Positions 1-10,171 of a stretch of DNA of 64,000 bases are shown here, one piece after another. Under the pieces are notes generated by a model that saw only the letters and a program-made list of their open reading frames with translations, was not told where the DNA came from and searched no databases. This DNA comes from Phyto melanocephala. Its lineage: Eukaryota > Arthropoda > Insecta > Diptera > Rhinophoridae. A program made the position numbers and the translations under genes. The stretch lies in assembly GCA_941918925.1 (NCBI GenBank), contig OW799233.1:130906833-130970832 (forward strand), written 5' to 3'. The stretch's first letter is position 1. Each line of letters starts with the position of its first letter.

Positions 1-394
1 TTTTTTGTGCAATATCATTGTGAAAATTAATGATTTAATGGTTTTTAACGTAAAATAGTTACGCTGTATGTCTGCGATTTTTTATTGTTTTCTATTTTTA
101 TTGTTGTTATATAAGAAATAAATTATTTTTTATTAAACATAACTTGATGGCTATTATTATTCATCTGTTTATCGTTAACTAAAATGGAAATGGACGTAAC
201 TAACAAAAATTTTATGCAAGCAACAGAAGAAATTTAAAAATACAGGGAGGGCCAAAAGTAGACATGGGCTTTAAATATTTAATAATCGTTTCTTTTATGT
301 ATATTTCTTTTTGGATTATAAAAATAATGTATCCCCATTTTTAACTTTGCAAATATAAGTCTTATTCACATATAATTGCTTTATTAAATAAATT

Positions 395-690
395 GAATAG
401 AAATAACTCAAGTCTGGCGAACATATTGGGCACTTCATTTTTGAATTTCTGTAATTTATTCGCGTTCCAAATATTTTACTTAAAAGTTCCATTGCATCTT
501 AAACAATATGGGTAGTGATTCCACCCTGCTATATGTCAATCTTCATTTTCTAAGAAGAAAGGCTCAATGATATTTTTAGTTAAAATGCCACACCATACTA
601 TACCGATGATTGCCACTTAGATTTTCAGAACCCCAGAACCTACAGTTCACTAAATTAACAAGGTGATTTAAATTAAAATGAGCTCATCAA
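395..690 (-). pseudogene. mariner transposase fragment (DDE domain)
   Basis: On the minus strand from about 690 the translation gives the mariner first-aspartate region (SDEAHF-like, here with one base missing), followed by NCRFWGSEN, which is typical of mariner DDE domains. After a deletion it gives the third-aspartate region SPDLSYF near 411-400. The N-terminal helix-turn-helix and the second-aspartate block (QQDGATCHTA in the family) are absent. Frameshifts and stops show it is dead. The mariner assignment is firm. The subfamily is uncertain, although the motifs resemble the irritans/rosa side of the group. Confidence 0.6.
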
Positions 691-800
691 ACATTATTAG
701 ATTTTCTATAAAGTTGATTTTATTTCTGGACGACTGTTATATTTGCTATCTTGACAGTTCATATTTGGCAGTCGTAATGTAGAGACGTGGCAAATTTATT

Positions 801-1310
801 ATGAAAAAATATTCGGTTAAACAACGTGCTTTAATCATTAAAACATTTTATCAAAATCAATCATCGATTACATCATGAGTGACGAGGCACATTTTCATTT
901 GAACAGAATAGTCTGATCTGGGCAATGGAAAACCCTCAAATTATTCATCGGTCACCTTTGCATCCATTTAAAGTGACGGCATTGTGTGCAATTGGGTCAG
1001 TAGGAAACATTGGACCTTACTTCATTCAAACTGAAAACGGGGTAACGGTAACTGTCAATGGGGAGCAAAATAATGATATGATTGAAAACTTTTTAACGTC
1101 ACAACTGCATACTTTGGGCTTGACTAACATGTGGTTTCAACTGCTGGAGCAATTTAAACAAAATATTGTTGATGAAATTAATGAAATACCGCGTTAAATG
1201 TGAAAGAAGGTAATGAAAAATGTGCTCAAAAAGGGCTCGCATTTGTTAGGCTAATAGTGGCGGACATTTTACTGATATTTTATACATAATTGCCGACATT
1301 AAATAAAACA
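801..1310 (+). pseudogene. mariner transposase remnant with internal deletions
   Basis: The ATG at 801 opens an N-terminal helix-turn-helix segment (YSVKQRALIIKTFYQN), which in full-length relatives continues for over 100 residues. Here it jumps straight to SDEAHFHLN (first catalytic Asp) at about 873. An open stretch at 925-1197 encodes the downstream DDE part, including VTVNGE and MWFQ. After MWFQ the sequence skips the second and third catalytic aspartates and resumes in the C-terminal helix (FKQNIVDEINEIPR), then degrades through RGGH-like sequence to about 1300. It cannot encode an active transposase. Confidence 0.65.
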
Positions 1311-1400
1311 TTTATCAAAATAAGTAAGATCCATTCTCTTTCATTTAATCAAAAATTATAAACAAACAAAGTAATATAACTTCCCGGCAGACACCCTGTA

Positions 1401-1875
1401 TTAATATTTTTAAATGTGATCTACCGGCAGAGGCAAATCTCTTAAGAAGTTGGTGATTGACGATAAACTAAGTAACGAATTATTGCTTCATAGAACACAA
1501 TTCTGACGTTAAAATATCGACGATATGCTTTTTGCGTTAAAATAATTGATTGCCTATTGAAAAAAATTATTTCTGTTCTTTCTTTTTTTGCTCAGTTGTG
1601 AATTTCTCCATTATTTCTTTTCGTGGTGTGATTCACATAATTTGAAAAAAAAACATAAAAAATATGTGAGCAAAAAAGTTATTGAATTTGTTATCTCCAT
1701 GGTGACTTTGGCTCAATCTAGAGAAAATATTAATATCTTGAATACAATGCATGCATTAATAACTGTATTCAAAATTGTCAAAAAAAATAAAAGTTAATAC
1801 AAATTTAACCCCCTTCAACCGCCTTAACGGCATTCAATGATAGGACTTTTCTACTTAATTATACACATATAAATA
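1401..1875. other. No recognised feature
   Basis: AT-rich sequence between the mariner composite and the Helitron-like element. A 69-codon open frame at 1588-1797 is Lys/Ile-rich and resembles no family I know. It is probably chance. Confidence 0.5.
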
Positions 1876-2483
1876 CTAGCCAAGCCCGGCGCGCGTTGCT
1901 ACAGCCCTTAATGAATAAAAATGCGTTCTGAATTTTAACTGAATATCAAGTGCAAGAAGCTAAAAATTATAATTTTTTTTTATAGGCCTGGTACTGCCCA
2001 CTTTTGTAATCACGAATATGTATAGTCATGACAGCTCAATATGTGTGCAAAGTTTCAGAAAAATCGGTGAAGTTCAAGTAGCTGAAAATGAAAACTTTTT
2101 TTATGGGCGTGGCCCCGCCCCCTTTTTTAATCACGAAATTATAAAGTCATGACAGCATGTATGCAAAATTTCAGAAAAATCGGTCCAGTGCAAGTACCTC
2201 AAAATTAAAACATGTTTAGGGGCGTGGCTCCGCCCACTTTTCTTATCACGAAATTATTTAGTCATGAGAGCTCGATATGTGTGCAAAGTTTAAGAAAAAT
2301 CGGTCAAGTGCAAGTAGCTAAAAATGACAAGTTATTTTTTATGGCCGTAGCCCCGCCCACTTTTTACCACCCATAAACACTCCCTGGAATGTGTACAACT
2401 TGCCAAAGTTTGAGTCCAATCGGCTTTACGGTTTCAGAGTCTATAGCTAACACACACACAGAGTTTACTTTTATATACATAGA
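1876..2483 (-). mobile_element. Helitron-like non-autonomous element, family B, copy 1
   Basis: Read on the minus strand, it starts TCTATGTATATAAAAG after a host A and ends GGCTTGGCTAG before a host T. That is the TC...CTAG form with insertion between A and T, without terminal inverted repeats or a target duplication. A GC-rich segment with hairpin potential (GCAACGCGCGCC) lies just before the 3' end. Inside are repeated units containing GTGGGCGGGGCCACGCCC and a short (GT)n near the 5' end. It is clearly homologous to the copy at 24091-25036. No coding capacity is expected: the small open frames here are by-products of the repeats. Confidence 0.65.
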
Positions 2484-2537
2484 TAATATGTCGTATATAT
2501 GCGGACATACATATTTTATCACTTCGACCATCTTACC

Positions 2538-2664
2538 CCCATACCTAAACAAGAGCGTTGAGCGTCAAGCGTTGGAGTTTTACATGTGTTTTGTTTTTGT
2601 TACAATAACAAAATACATGCAAAATTGCAACGCTTGACGCTCAACGCTCTTGTTTAGGTATGGG
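2538..2664. repeat. Perfect 37-bp inverted repeat, MITE or foldback
   Basis: Arms at 2538-2574 and 2628-2664 are exact reverse complements over 37 bp, separated by 53 bp of AT-rich spacer. The arms include AAGAGCGTTGAGCGTCAAGC. Perfect arms in an otherwise decayed region imply a young insertion or gene conversion between the arms. A transcript would fold into a long hairpin. Confidence 0.8.
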
Positions 2665-2787
2665 CCTTAATATGACTTGAATACTAGAGTAACAGTTAAC
2701 TATGCAAACATTAAAAAAACAAAATGGCGTCCAAGACAATATTGTTCATAACTTAAATCTAGGACAGCGTCTAAAACAAACACCTTT

Positions 2788-3008
2788 AGGGTCATTATTA
2801 CAACTTGGAATTAGTTACAGGTAGGATTTTATCGGTCGGATAAACAGTTATCCATTGTTTAATTTTTATTTTAATCTAAAGTAAGCGGTAAGTTAAAGAC
2901 AAGTTTAATTAATCTGGTGGGTTAAATTAAATTTGTAATAATGGTAAACTGTATATTCCTTCGATAAAATCCAACCTTTAACTAACGCCAAGTTGTAATA
3001 ATGGCCCT
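2788..3008. mobile_element. MITE with about 45-bp terminal inverted repeats
   Basis: The left end begins GGGTCATTATTACAACTTGG. The reverse complement of the right end begins GGGCCATTATTACAACTTGG, and the match continues for about 45 bp to GGATTTTATCG. The total is about 221 bp with no coding capacity. The same terminal repeat flanks the larger element at 5075-6931, so both belong to one family. The target duplication is ambiguous (TTTA is possible). Confidence 0.75.
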
Positions 3009-4057
3009 TTAAATTATATAAACTAGAAAGTGAGTAATAGAATCTTAAAAACATTGTAATAAAATTTAGAAAAGAAGTTTGAATATTACATTTTTTAAAA
3101 ATTAAGAAAAACTGCGGAAATTTTTTTGCTTAACCTTAAGTTTGGATGCATCTTTAAAATGTGAAATTCCATTTTCTTAATCAAATTTTACGTGTTTAAT
3201 GTTTAAGGCTTCCATTAATTCATAAAAATACAAAATATATTTAAAATCTATGTTAAGAAAATTTTAAAATTTAATACACTTAAAACTCGTTTTAAATTTT
3301 ATAAATATTAGAGTAAATATTTAAAAGGTTTTCTTAACCAGCACAATTGTTCAAAAAAAAATTTAATTTCTTTCTATGTAAATATAATAAAAGAAAATAT
3401 AAAGGTCAGGAATTAGGCAAACGAAATATGTAGAGACATATTTCGAAATGTACTTACAAATAACGACAGTCATTGACCGACTTTCCAGACATACGTTTTT
3501 GTAATTATGGAAATCAGAAAATATTTAAATAAACTTTTACCAAGAAACAAAAAAAAAACGCTTTTTCATGCTTAGATGTTATTCATTTCTTTCTCTTATT
3601 CCCATAAGGAGCATAGGGTCACGATATTAAATGTTATTTAATAATTATGTTTATTATTACCAAAGTTTACTTAAAACATTTGTTATAAACAGCAGAACAC
3701 ACTACGTATTTAGTACAAAGTCTTACAGCATAAACAACAATAAACAAATTAACATGAAACAAGGCACAAAGTTATTAAATTATTCTTAATGTATTAGTCA
3801 TAACACACAAGTAAGAGTGTTACATTCAGTCATGACGCATCTTATACACCCTTACAGCTTTGTTATTACTATGTAGCCTTTTGTGTTATTTTATTGAAAT
3901 CCAAGTAGCGCCATAATTTGCTAAACTTTAATACAAAAATAAATAAAAAAAAACTTTAGTTCACATAAACTTATATAAGCCAATACAAGATAAAGTTATA
4001 TTTCAGCATAGAAAACTGGATTCTTGAAATGGAAGTTTATTGATGATTCTTATTATA
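3009..4057. other. AT-rich, no recognised feature
   Basis: About 1 kb of AT-rich sequence without a convincing ORF or a repeat shared elsewhere in the window. Short local palindromes around 3420-3455 look like chance. Confidence 0.5.
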
Positions 4058-4977
4058 TAAACGGTGATTTTATATGAATCAAGTTTTTCGGGCTGGCAGC
4101 ACTGGTTGGTAATTGTGTCCAAACTACATCTGTGAAAATGAAAAAAAAGTGTTCAGTATACTCTGCCATTTAATCGTGGAGAAACGAATGACCTACCAAA
4201 ACGTCGAATTTTTGGTGAAGGGCCTTACAACAGCTCGATGGAAAACCACTGTTTTAGCGAAAAATTGTATTCAGCGATGATGCTCATTTCTGGCTGAATG
4301 GATACGCAGACAAGCAAACCTGTCACATCTGGGATGAAGAACAGCCACATGCCGTACAAGAGTTACCAATGCATCCCGAAAAAACGACAGTTTGGTATGG
4401 TTTGAGGGCTAGTAGCATCATCGGTCCATTTTTCTTCAGAGACAACCGTGGAAGAAACGTTACCATTGAACGCTATCAAGCCATGATACGCGACTTTTTT
4501 TTTGCCCCAATTGGCTGCGTTGGACCTGGTTGATATGTGATTTCAACAAGATGGTGCTACATGCCACACAGCTCGTAAAACAATGGACATATTAAAGGAT
4601 GAATTTGGTGAGCAGTTTATATCTCGAAATGGCCCTGTGAGTTGGCCGCCAAGATCATATGATTTGACGCCTCTCGACTACTTATTGTAGGGTTATGTGA
4701 ATTCGTTGGTGTATGTGGACAAAGCAAACACGATTAAAGCCTTAGAGTAAACATAACACGTGTCATTCATGGAATATAGGCTGAAATGCTCGAAAAGGTG
4801 GTGCAAAATTGGACCTTACGAATGGAACATTTAAACCGGAGCCGCGGGCAACATTTACATGAAGTTATTTTTAAAAAGTAAACGACAAAGACCAATGTAT
4901 CGATTTCAATAAAAATCTTGAATCTTTGAGTGTTTTATTAGATTTAAAAAAAACTACGCTTAAAAAATCACGCTTTA
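4058..4977 (+). mobile_element. Deleted rosa-like mariner, copy 1
   Basis: The ends are imperfect inverted repeats: TAAACGGTGATTTTATATG at left, and the reverse complement of the right end reads TAAAGCGTGATTTTTTAAG. It is homologous over its length to the element at 55745-56691 in the opposite orientation, including the GGGCTGGCAGCACTGGTTGG segment just inside the left end. At 920 bp it is shorter than a complete mariner because most of the transposase N-terminal half is missing. Confidence 0.8.
4225..4881 (+). pseudogene. rosa-like mariner transposase, broken
   Basis: The order along the strand is a first-aspartate region FSDDAHFWLNGYADKQ near 4270, then the second at QQDGATCHTA near 4545, then LTPLDY near 4665. 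The C-terminus is RGQHLHEVIFKK before a stop at 4879. In the homologous copy the spacing between second and third Asp is about 41 residues, which fits the DD41D (rosa) branch of Tc1/mariner. Stop codons (for example right after LTPLDYLL) and frameshifts make it dead. The DNA-binding N-terminus is almost entirely deleted. Confidence 0.7.
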
Positions 4978-5365
4978 GATACACATGTAAGACAAAATCT
5001 AATTGTATCGAAGAAATTATCCATATAATTACAATAAATTTTTTTTTTTTTTTCATTTTGTCTTGAATACACTAGGGGCCATTATTACAACTTGCCGTAA
5101 GTTTAAGGTAGGATTTTGTCGGACCAATAAATGGCTTGCAATATAAAGGCTTTGTTTGTGTTTTTAATTCTTTTGAGCTAAAGATCACTTTTTTATATAA
5201 AAATAATTTATATTTTATTTCGATATTTTGCTACCACATTGGGTAGCTTCTTCAGGGAAAGTTTTTACAATTAACACATATAATACAATTTAAAATATTA
5301 AAATTGTTCAAAAACAAATTTTTAAAAAAAGGCGGGAAAATATTTTTGTCTATATTAAAAGTATA

Positions 5366-5373
5366 CGTTACAT
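5366..5373. repeat. Target duplication CGTTACAT, left of P copy 1
   Basis: The same eight bases occur at 6724-6731 immediately outside the other end of the element. Eight-base duplications are characteristic of P-superfamily insertion. Confidence 0.85.
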
Positions 5374-6723
5374 CAATAATAATAAAATAAAGATTACGCC
5401 ATCACGCAGCCATAAAAAAACATTTCTGCGCATGTAGGAATTCTGACGTCACTCAAGTTGTGTTTTCTTTGGCTAATAAAATTCAGCTGCATAACTATTT
5501 ATGTTTGTGTAAAAACATGACAGTGGGACAAACTGTTATTTTTCTAACTAAATGTTTTAAAAGCAAACAAATTCTTTATATATACATCTATATTATATTA
5601 GGTATAGAATTCATTTTGTTATTTTATCAAATTTTCTTGTTCGCTTATAAGTATTTTCAGCGATTTCGGCATTTAGTTTCCTAATTCTAAAATACATTCG
5701 ACACCTAAAAAAATGTTTATTCACGTCTTCACTGGCTTCAATTTCTTTTGCTTCCAACAATTGCTTTTGTAAATATCCGCTTGAAAGTAATAATTTGTAC
5801 CATTTAATTTGAAAAATATGGTGTAAGTCTGGAGGCGATCTTCTTTAAAATCAGTCGGCCTTGGAGCATTTTCCGCGACCAATTTATCTTTAAAACTATT
5901 TGGAATATCATTTTGCTTTTCAGTTTCACGTAGTCCTTCATATACATTTGCAACTTCAGTTTCATTAGCAGTTTTCGTTGCACTAAAGACGGAACTGCAT
6001 GGGATTTTAAAAATTTTTGCACGCCGTTTGCTAAATTCTATTCATAATGCCTTAATAATGTACTGCAAGAATTAATTTTGTTTTAACTTACCCATTTCAA
6101 ATTTCAAGTTTCTTTCAAAATCTTCTTGCTTGAAATGTAAAGCACAAATTTTTTCTTTATCCACATTTACAGGCTTCACTCGTTTGCAAAAAATTACCCA
6201 TAACTTCCTTCGAGCTTCATCTTTTGGAAAATTGTAAAATGACAGCTGTTTAAAAACACAAACGTTTTATTAAAAATGCGCAAATTATTAGTTTTTAATA
6301 TAATTTCTCATTTTTTTTTTTTTTTTTTGCTGTTACTTTGCTTGCATTTGCCCACTGCACATTTCATATTTGCTCTCTTTCTTTTCTTTTCACTTTATTT
6401 TGTTTTCTGTCTTTATTAGTTTTGCAGCTTTTAAATAATCAAATTTAAACCCTTTTTATATAATTTTTATTATATTTATATGTATTTATTATAAAATATG
6501 ACACGAAATTCGTTGTTTATTAAGCACCGATGTAATACTTATTTTTTAGAACTCTCTGAGTAAATTAATTACAGGGCTGCCAACTATTACAAAATACATA
6601 CATTTTTTGTAAGAAATTATAAATTTCACATATGAAACAGACTTGGTAATCTTTGCGAGGGGATTACTACGTCATCTAACGGTAAATCATGCGCAAGGCG
6701 TAATCTCTATTTAATCATTCTTG
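5374..6723 (-). mobile_element. P-superfamily element, copy 1 (1350 bp)
   Basis: The element is bounded by a perfect 8-bp duplication CGTTACAT (5366-5373, 6724-6731). The termini are about 27-bp imperfect inverted repeats. Left starts CAATAATAATAAAATAAAG. The reverse complement of the right starts CAAGAATGATTAAATAGAG. Both run on into ATTACGCC. Internal sequence is homologous to 60746-62054 in reverse orientation. It encodes a THAP zinc-binding exon and a following P-like AVPSL segment, but at 1.35 kb it has no room for the GTP-binding and catalytic parts of a P transposase (about 2.9 kb for a full P element). It is a non-autonomous deletion derivative. Confidence 0.85.
5804..6367 (-). pseudogene. 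THAP-domain N-terminus of P-like transposase, copy 1
   Basis: The ATG at 6367-6365 begins MKCAVGKC, the first Cys pair (C-x4-C) of a THAP finger. A run of A residues then breaks the frame. A short intron follows, with a good acceptor (pyrimidine-rich, ending AACAG) near 6246. Exon 2 encodes SFYNFPKDEARRKLWVIFCKR and the C-x2-H pair (ICALHF). A donor GGGTAAGT lies near 6092. The next block includes KSHAVPSL, the position of the conserved AVP motif at the end of THAP domains. Downstream the frame shifts into EGLRETEKQNDIPNSF, shared with copy 2. The family role would be DNA binding to the transposon ends. This copy is broken. Confidence 0.7.
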
Positions 6724-6731
6724 CGTTACAT
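6724..6731. repeat. Target duplication CGTTACAT, right of P copy 1
   Basis: Exact partner of 5366-5373. Confidence 0.85.
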
Positions 6732-6772
6732 AATATGTTAAGCCTTTATTTTTAATTATTTAATTCATTAAA

Positions 6773-6824
<52 letters not shown>

Positions 6825-6834
6825 AATAATAATG
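6773..6834. repeat. (ATT)n microsatellite
   Basis: A run of ATT triplets with a short inverse TAA stretch, inside the TIR element and right of the P insertion. It is simple slippage sequence. Confidence 0.85.
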
Positions 6835-6931
6835 TTAACAATAAAAAATGGAAGTTGTGATATTGATAAAATATTTATCAGGCACAAAAAATCCTACCTT
6901 TAACTAATCGAAAGTTTTTAAAATGACCCTT

Positions 6932-7995
6932 AGTATATATTGCATTATTATACTACATTTTTTATGTTATTTTAAATTTTTTAATCAAACTATAAATTTA
7001 TAAAAAACAAAATATCAAGACACTAAACCAACATAAAACAAATATAAAATAAAAACTTGTATCCTGATGATGCTATACAAAGAGATAGCGAATTATTGAT
7101 CAAATAATATAAAATAGAACAAAAAAATTGTTTATTACTGAAAAGAACTTAAGCTTAAAAAAAACTATTATATAACATAAACTTAATTTAGAGAAAAACA
7201 AAAATTTTGTAGTGGGTTTTTTGTCACACCACATTAGGCTCCATAAAATTTCTGGGCGCTTAAAAAATGTTTTCGCTGCATTAACAACTGACAATGTTGC
7301 CATAGTAATTAAAGAAAAATTGAAAGGTATCAAAAATTTTGCTCACTATCCCTATGACATATGCGTCTAGACAATAATTATGACAATTTATTTTAAACAA
7401 TACGCGTTCTGTGCGATCTATATAGGACAAAACCATGAAACTAATAAAAAAGAAAACAAAAAAGAAATCGATATTTAGCCTTGCCGAATCTGATAATAGC
7501 CTTCACCATACATATAGCGATCATATCGTAACTGAGCCTAGATTTCAAATTTTATGCTATACGCCGTTTTACTTTTTTATTTTTGATCCCATATATTTTT
7601 TATCCATATTAGTGGGGTTTAAACAAAAAATTATCCGTAAAAAAATTATCCTCTATTTTGTTTAAGACAACTGAATTTTGACTTTTTGTAGTTTATTGCA
7701 AGAACCATACTTGACCCATTTATCCGCGACTTTATTTCGGACACCATTATGGATTTTAACTGTTTCATAGTTAACTGTAGTCTAATGGTCAAGCCCTTTC
7801 TTTGGATAAATTTGCTAAAATTGACTCATAAAAAATCTTTTGTACGCCGTTTCGTTATGCTGGCTATTATGGTTAGCCTCTGACCAATTTATCAATTATT
7901 CAAAGCAATACTTTTTGGCAACCACGGTTTGTATACTGGTGTCATCTGAATGTCCAAAAATTTATTAAATTATTTAAAATCTTTAGCAACTTAAT
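6932..7995. other. AT-rich, no gene recognised
   Basis: There is no convincing ORF. At 7464-7485 the sequence TTAGCCTTGCCGAATCT is a decayed version of the element-M end motif (see 21204), so a degraded M copy may lie here. Confidence 0.4.
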
Positions 7996-8416
7996 AAATC
8001 GTCGGCTTAAAATGCAAACCTGCTAAATCCACTTTTTAAATAAATTGTGATTTTGATGCCGTGTGGTTTAGAAAAATATTCTTCGTCGTTTTTGTTCAAT
8101 TTAAGTCTTGAAGTGTGTAAAAAGGTTTGAAAAGAAAAACTGATAAATTCTCTCAGGGAAAAATTTTTGTAAGAAAAACTGCTAATTCCAATACATCATT
8201 AGCTCAGTGTTTATTACTAACTCAACTATAAATTTTCAATTAATACGATGTTTATTTTTGTAGATTGTAGTCCTACATGAAGAATACCATAAAATATGCC
8301 AAATTTACTTTTGTTTTTCCTCTCAAACTTCAAATACGAAATATAAGAAGTCTTTTGTCTTTCCTGTTAAATTTTCTGAAAGGGAGTTAGCAGGTTTGCA
8401 TATTAAGTCGACGATA
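7996..8416. mobile_element. TIR element of about 420 bp
   Basis: The left segment (7996-8026) reads ATCGTCGGCTTAAAATGCAA followed by ACCTGCTAA. The reverse complement of the right end reads ATCGTCGACTTAATATGCAA followed by the same ACCTGCTAA. That is about 28 bp with two mismatches. The interior is AT-rich and non-coding. Family unknown. Confidence 0.6.
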
Positions 8417-9153
8417 TTTAAAGAAAAAATATTTTTTAGTATTATTTTTACCTTTAAATTTGCCGGCTAATGACTTACTTATACAGGCTTTTTTACAAAT
8501 ACCCTAAAGACATACATATCATATCTATAAATTGTATCAAACGTCTCTATAAATTATCCATAGGGTGAAAAATCTTGGTTTTTTTTTGTAAAAATATGGG
8601 GGAAAACAGAGGCAGTCGTGTTTATTTCATTAGATCTCTGGAAGTTACTAAGCAATTGCTACGGCTTTTAACAGGAATATTTCGCATAAAACAAGCTATA
8701 AACCAAAAAAAAAAACCGGTTGACAAATGTAAATACATGTGCATGTATTTGTTTTTATTTTTTGCTATAAAATAGTATGTTAATAGTATAGGTGTCTTCA
8801 TTTAATCGTGAATAAAATCAACATTTATTAATTGGACTAATCATTTTCAAGGTATGAAGAATTTATCATCACAATCGCCTTGTTTTGGGCGAAATATTAG
8901 GAAATCCCATAAAAAAATCTGAGCCCGATAGAAAAAGAACTGAAAAAATCTCTATAGTCCACATATTTTTATTCAAAGGCAATTTTTGCTGCCAGCCATT
9001 CATACTCATTATAGAGATTCCATTTGTGTTCTACAAAGAAAATGCGTATATGTTAGATAACCCGTAGAAGTAATTTTCTCTATGTACTATGCCATACATT
9101 ACCCCATCCTGTGTTTTGGGCGATTCAATAAAAACACTAATCTTTATAACAAA
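8417..9153. other. No gene recognised
   Basis: AT-rich. GTTTTGGGCGA occurs at about 8883 and again at about 9113, so this may be the edge of an old repeat. The small open frames at 8575 and 8885 have no family resemblance. Confidence 0.4.
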
Positions 9154-9959
9154 CTATCTAATACCCGGTGTGCTTCGCCACCCCCATCGTAATGAAATAA
9201 AAATTGTATAGTTCAAAAATATATTTATTTTACAAGTGCCATGCCTACTATTACTAAATCAACCATTTCTTATTCAAATAATCATATAGACGTCAAAGTG
9301 TCTTTTGCAAAATTTGGGTACTCTAACTATTATCGCTTCCCAGATATATTTTTTATTTAATTCATATGACAGATGCCACGCCCACTATTACTAAAGCATC
9401 CATTTCTTATCAAAATAGTCATATATATGTCAAAGCTTCTCGTGCAAAATTTGGGTACTCTAACTGTTGTCGCTTTCCGAATATACGAATTTTAGTATTC
9501 AATTGCTATGAGAGCTGCCACGCCCACTATTTCTAATGTACTTATTTTTCCCAGAAATGTTTATTTGGGTGTCAAAGTTGCTCTTGCAAAATTTTAGTAA
9601 TCTAATCGATATCGTTTTCCAAATATATGAAATTTAGTATTTAATTCATGTGGCCACGCCTACTATTTTTTAGCCAAATGTTCGTGTGGATGTCAAAGTT
9701 TACCGTACTTAATTTGAAGACTCTAGCTGCATTAACTTTCGTGATATATAATATTTAATACTTATTCTTTAATAGGGCGTGACACCCCGCCCACTTACAA
9801 TTTCAAACCAAAGTATAGCCTATAATTCCTTCCATACAGAAAAGATTCTGTAAAAATTTCAAAGAAATCGGTCTAGCCGTTTAATCGTCTATAAAGCACA
9901 AACAAACCTACAAACATATAACATACAAACACACATTGATTTTTATATATATTTATAGA
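9154..9959 (-). mobile_element. Helitron-like non-autonomous element, family A, copy 1
   Basis: Read on the minus strand, it begins TCTATAAATATATATAAAA after A (9960) and ends CACCGGGTATTAGATAG before T. It shares ends and interior with 21355-22433: the GACGGTTAAACGGCTGGACC-type segment near the 5' end, GTGGGCGGGGTGCCACGCC, and then several diverged units of about 140 bp. A retrotransposon is inserted exactly at its 5' terminus. Confidence 0.65.
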
Positions 9960-9960
9960 T
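9951..9960. repeat. Target duplication ATTTATAGAT, left of the LINE
   Basis: The same ten bases recur at 14217-14226, just outside the 5' end of the retrotransposon. The left copy covers the first nine bases of the Helitron-like element plus one host base. Confidence 0.75.
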
Positions 9961-10171
9961 TATTATTATTATTATTATTTATTAATAGATGTTTATAACA
10001 TTTTCTTTTATAATTATACTATAAGTTTACAAATTCATTATTAAAGTTATAAATCTATATATGGCATAACATAGTTGTTGTGAGCCAGATTGACAAAAGA
10101 CAAATTTTTATTCAGTTTGTATATATATAACAAAGTATTACAATATTATGAAGTTTCCAATAAATCTAGGA

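Larger units (their letters stand above)
241..1400. mobile_element. Composite of two mariner remnants, head to head
   Basis: The outer ends resemble mariner terminal repeats: TACAGGG at 241 and its reverse complement CCCTGTA at 1394-1400. The left half (about 241-716) carries transposase C-terminal sequence on the minus strand. The right half (about 780-1400) carries transposase sequence on the plus strand. The 5' sides face each other and both 3' ends point outward. The total of 1160 bp is close to one mariner (about 1.3 kb), but neither half is complete. It may be one insertion into another or an inverted dimer, and no target duplication was identified. Confidence 0.6.
5075..6931. mobile_element. 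TIR element interrupted by P-superfamily copy 1
   Basis: The left end GGGGCCATTATTACAACTTG and the reverse complement of the right end (GGGTCATTTTAAAAACTT, continuing to GGTAGGATTTT) are the terminal repeats of the 2788-3008 MITE family. The 1350-bp P-superfamily insertion at 5374-6723 plus its 8-bp target duplication accounts for most of the inside. The host element itself is therefore only about 500 bp of non-coding sequence. Confidence 0.65.
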
